A stretch of DNA of 64,000 nucleotides from DATBAX01 sp963723765 (GTDB lineage Bacteria > Acidobacteriota > Terriglobia > Terriglobales > Acidobacteriaceae): positions 1-64,000 of the forward strand of contig CAVRSD010000010.1 of the NCBI GenBank assembly GCA_963723765.1, given 5' to 3'. Numbering within the stretch: the stretch's first letter is position 1; every line of letters begins with the position of its first letter. This document shows positions 63,620-64,000 of this stretch, piece after piece. Both the position numbers and the translations under genes were made by a program. Below the pieces are notes generated by a model that was not told where the DNA came from, did no database searches, and worked only from the letters and a program-made list of their open reading frames with translations.

Positions 63620-64000
63620 ATGCGACATCTGATTGCTTTTCTTATGCTGGCTGTCGCCATGGTCCACGCCCAGGTGCCCAGGCCACCCTGGGCTTCGGAC
63701 GGCCCTGGAACTACTAAGAACCCACCTAGCTCCGACACGATCAAGCCCAAAGACAAAGACCCAGACAATACAAATACCACCATTAAAGTAAATGTAAAGC
63801 TGGTCAATGTATTCGTCACGGTGACAGATGAGCACGGTGCCCCAGTCGCCAATCTGCAGAAGGAAAATTTCGCGCTGCTGGAAGACGGAAGAGCGCAGAA
63901 AGTTGCCGTGTTCGATAAGGAATCCGCGTTGCCGCTTTCCATCGTGCTGGATATCGACACCAGCCTGAGTACGCGCAAAGACCTTCCCCTGGAATTGACC
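63620..64000 (+). CDS. VWFA-related domain protein, N-terminal part (runs off the window)
   Basis: 127 codons are present. Signal peptide MRHLIAFLMLAVAMVHAQ, a Pro/Asp/Lys-rich linker (SSDTIKPKDKDPDNTNTT), then VNVKLVNVFVTVTDEHGAPV, ANLQKENFALLEDGRAQKVA and the start of a von Willebrand A fold (LSIVLDIDTSLSTRKDL, whose DxDTSxS is a MIDAS-like variant). This arrangement is the VWFA-related acidobacterial family (TIGR03436). Exported; likely interacts with other envelope proteins or a matrix. The C-terminal portion is outside the window. Confidence 0.85.
   Translation, partial: MRHLIAFLMLAVAMVHAQVPRPPWASDGPGTTKNPPSSDTIKPKDKDPDNTNTTIKVNVKLVNVFVTVTDEHGAPVANLQKENFALLEDGRAQKVAVFDKESALPLSIVLDIDTSLSTRKDLPLELT

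Noticed and set aside
1..64000. CRISPR arrays, rRNA genes, insertion sequences, prophage
   Set aside because: No regularly spaced repeats, rRNA core sequences, transposase or integrase motifs, or phage structural genes were seen on either strand.

Overview
The window looks like two pieces of DNA from different bacteria joined at about position 12,950. The left piece (1 to ~12,950) is very G+C-rich. Its gene style resembles Myxococcota of the Polyangia type: an ECF sigma factor with an outer-membrane-type protein, coiled-coil and hybrid histidine kinases, and a GT4 glycosyltransferase beside a glycogen-debranching-type enzyme. Almost every gene there is broken by one or more small frameshifts, often at G, C, A or T runs. 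The right piece (~12,950 to 64,000) has lower G+C, mostly intact genes, and an Acidobacteriota (Terriglobia-like) repertoire: MqnA/MqnC, a YyaL/DUF255 protein, a DUF58 protein, a VWFA-related protein, a MoaD-MoaE fusion, and several families of short dispersed intergenic palindromes. Both taxonomic readings are inferences from gene style; no database search was made.

The join lies inside one open frame. The first ~142 residues of ribosome recycling factor (frr, minus strand) run straight into the HisKA domain of a hybrid histidine kinase, just after the point where its phosphorylatable histidine should be. A GATC sits at the join. A chimeric assembly or chimeric clone explains this best; a real fusion is unlikely.

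Left piece: unknown gene start, ECF sigma and outer-membrane protein (minus strand); lipoprotein with glycine-zipper tail; collapsed remains of two genes (3,640-4,200); MATE exporter; GT4 glycosyltransferase overlapping a debranching enzyme; ArsB/SLC13-type transporter; coiled-coil histidine kinase; truncated hybrid kinase.

Right piece: frr remnant; an A+T-richer stretch (13,400-14,350) with a possible self-regulated coiled-coil gene and a hairpin-rich segment; mqnC, a frameshifted DedA gene and mqnA; dprA, a broken four-helix-bundle gene and topA (competence and topology); an Mla-type ABC pair; an NtrC-type regulator with its PDZ/GAF/PAS kinase; orphan immunity-like genes; a vapBC pair between two direct repeats; metabolic enzymes (M20 peptidase, glycerate kinase, two 3-hydroxyisobutyrate-dehydrogenase-like enzymes, isochorismatase-like hydrolase, desaturase); a lipoprotein with a parallel beta-helix; an OmpR-type two-component pair; a site-2 protease; pheA; lon; a FecR/DUF6600 protein; moaD-moaE; and the start of a VWFA-related exported protein. 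No rRNA, tRNA, CRISPR array or insertion sequence was recognised.
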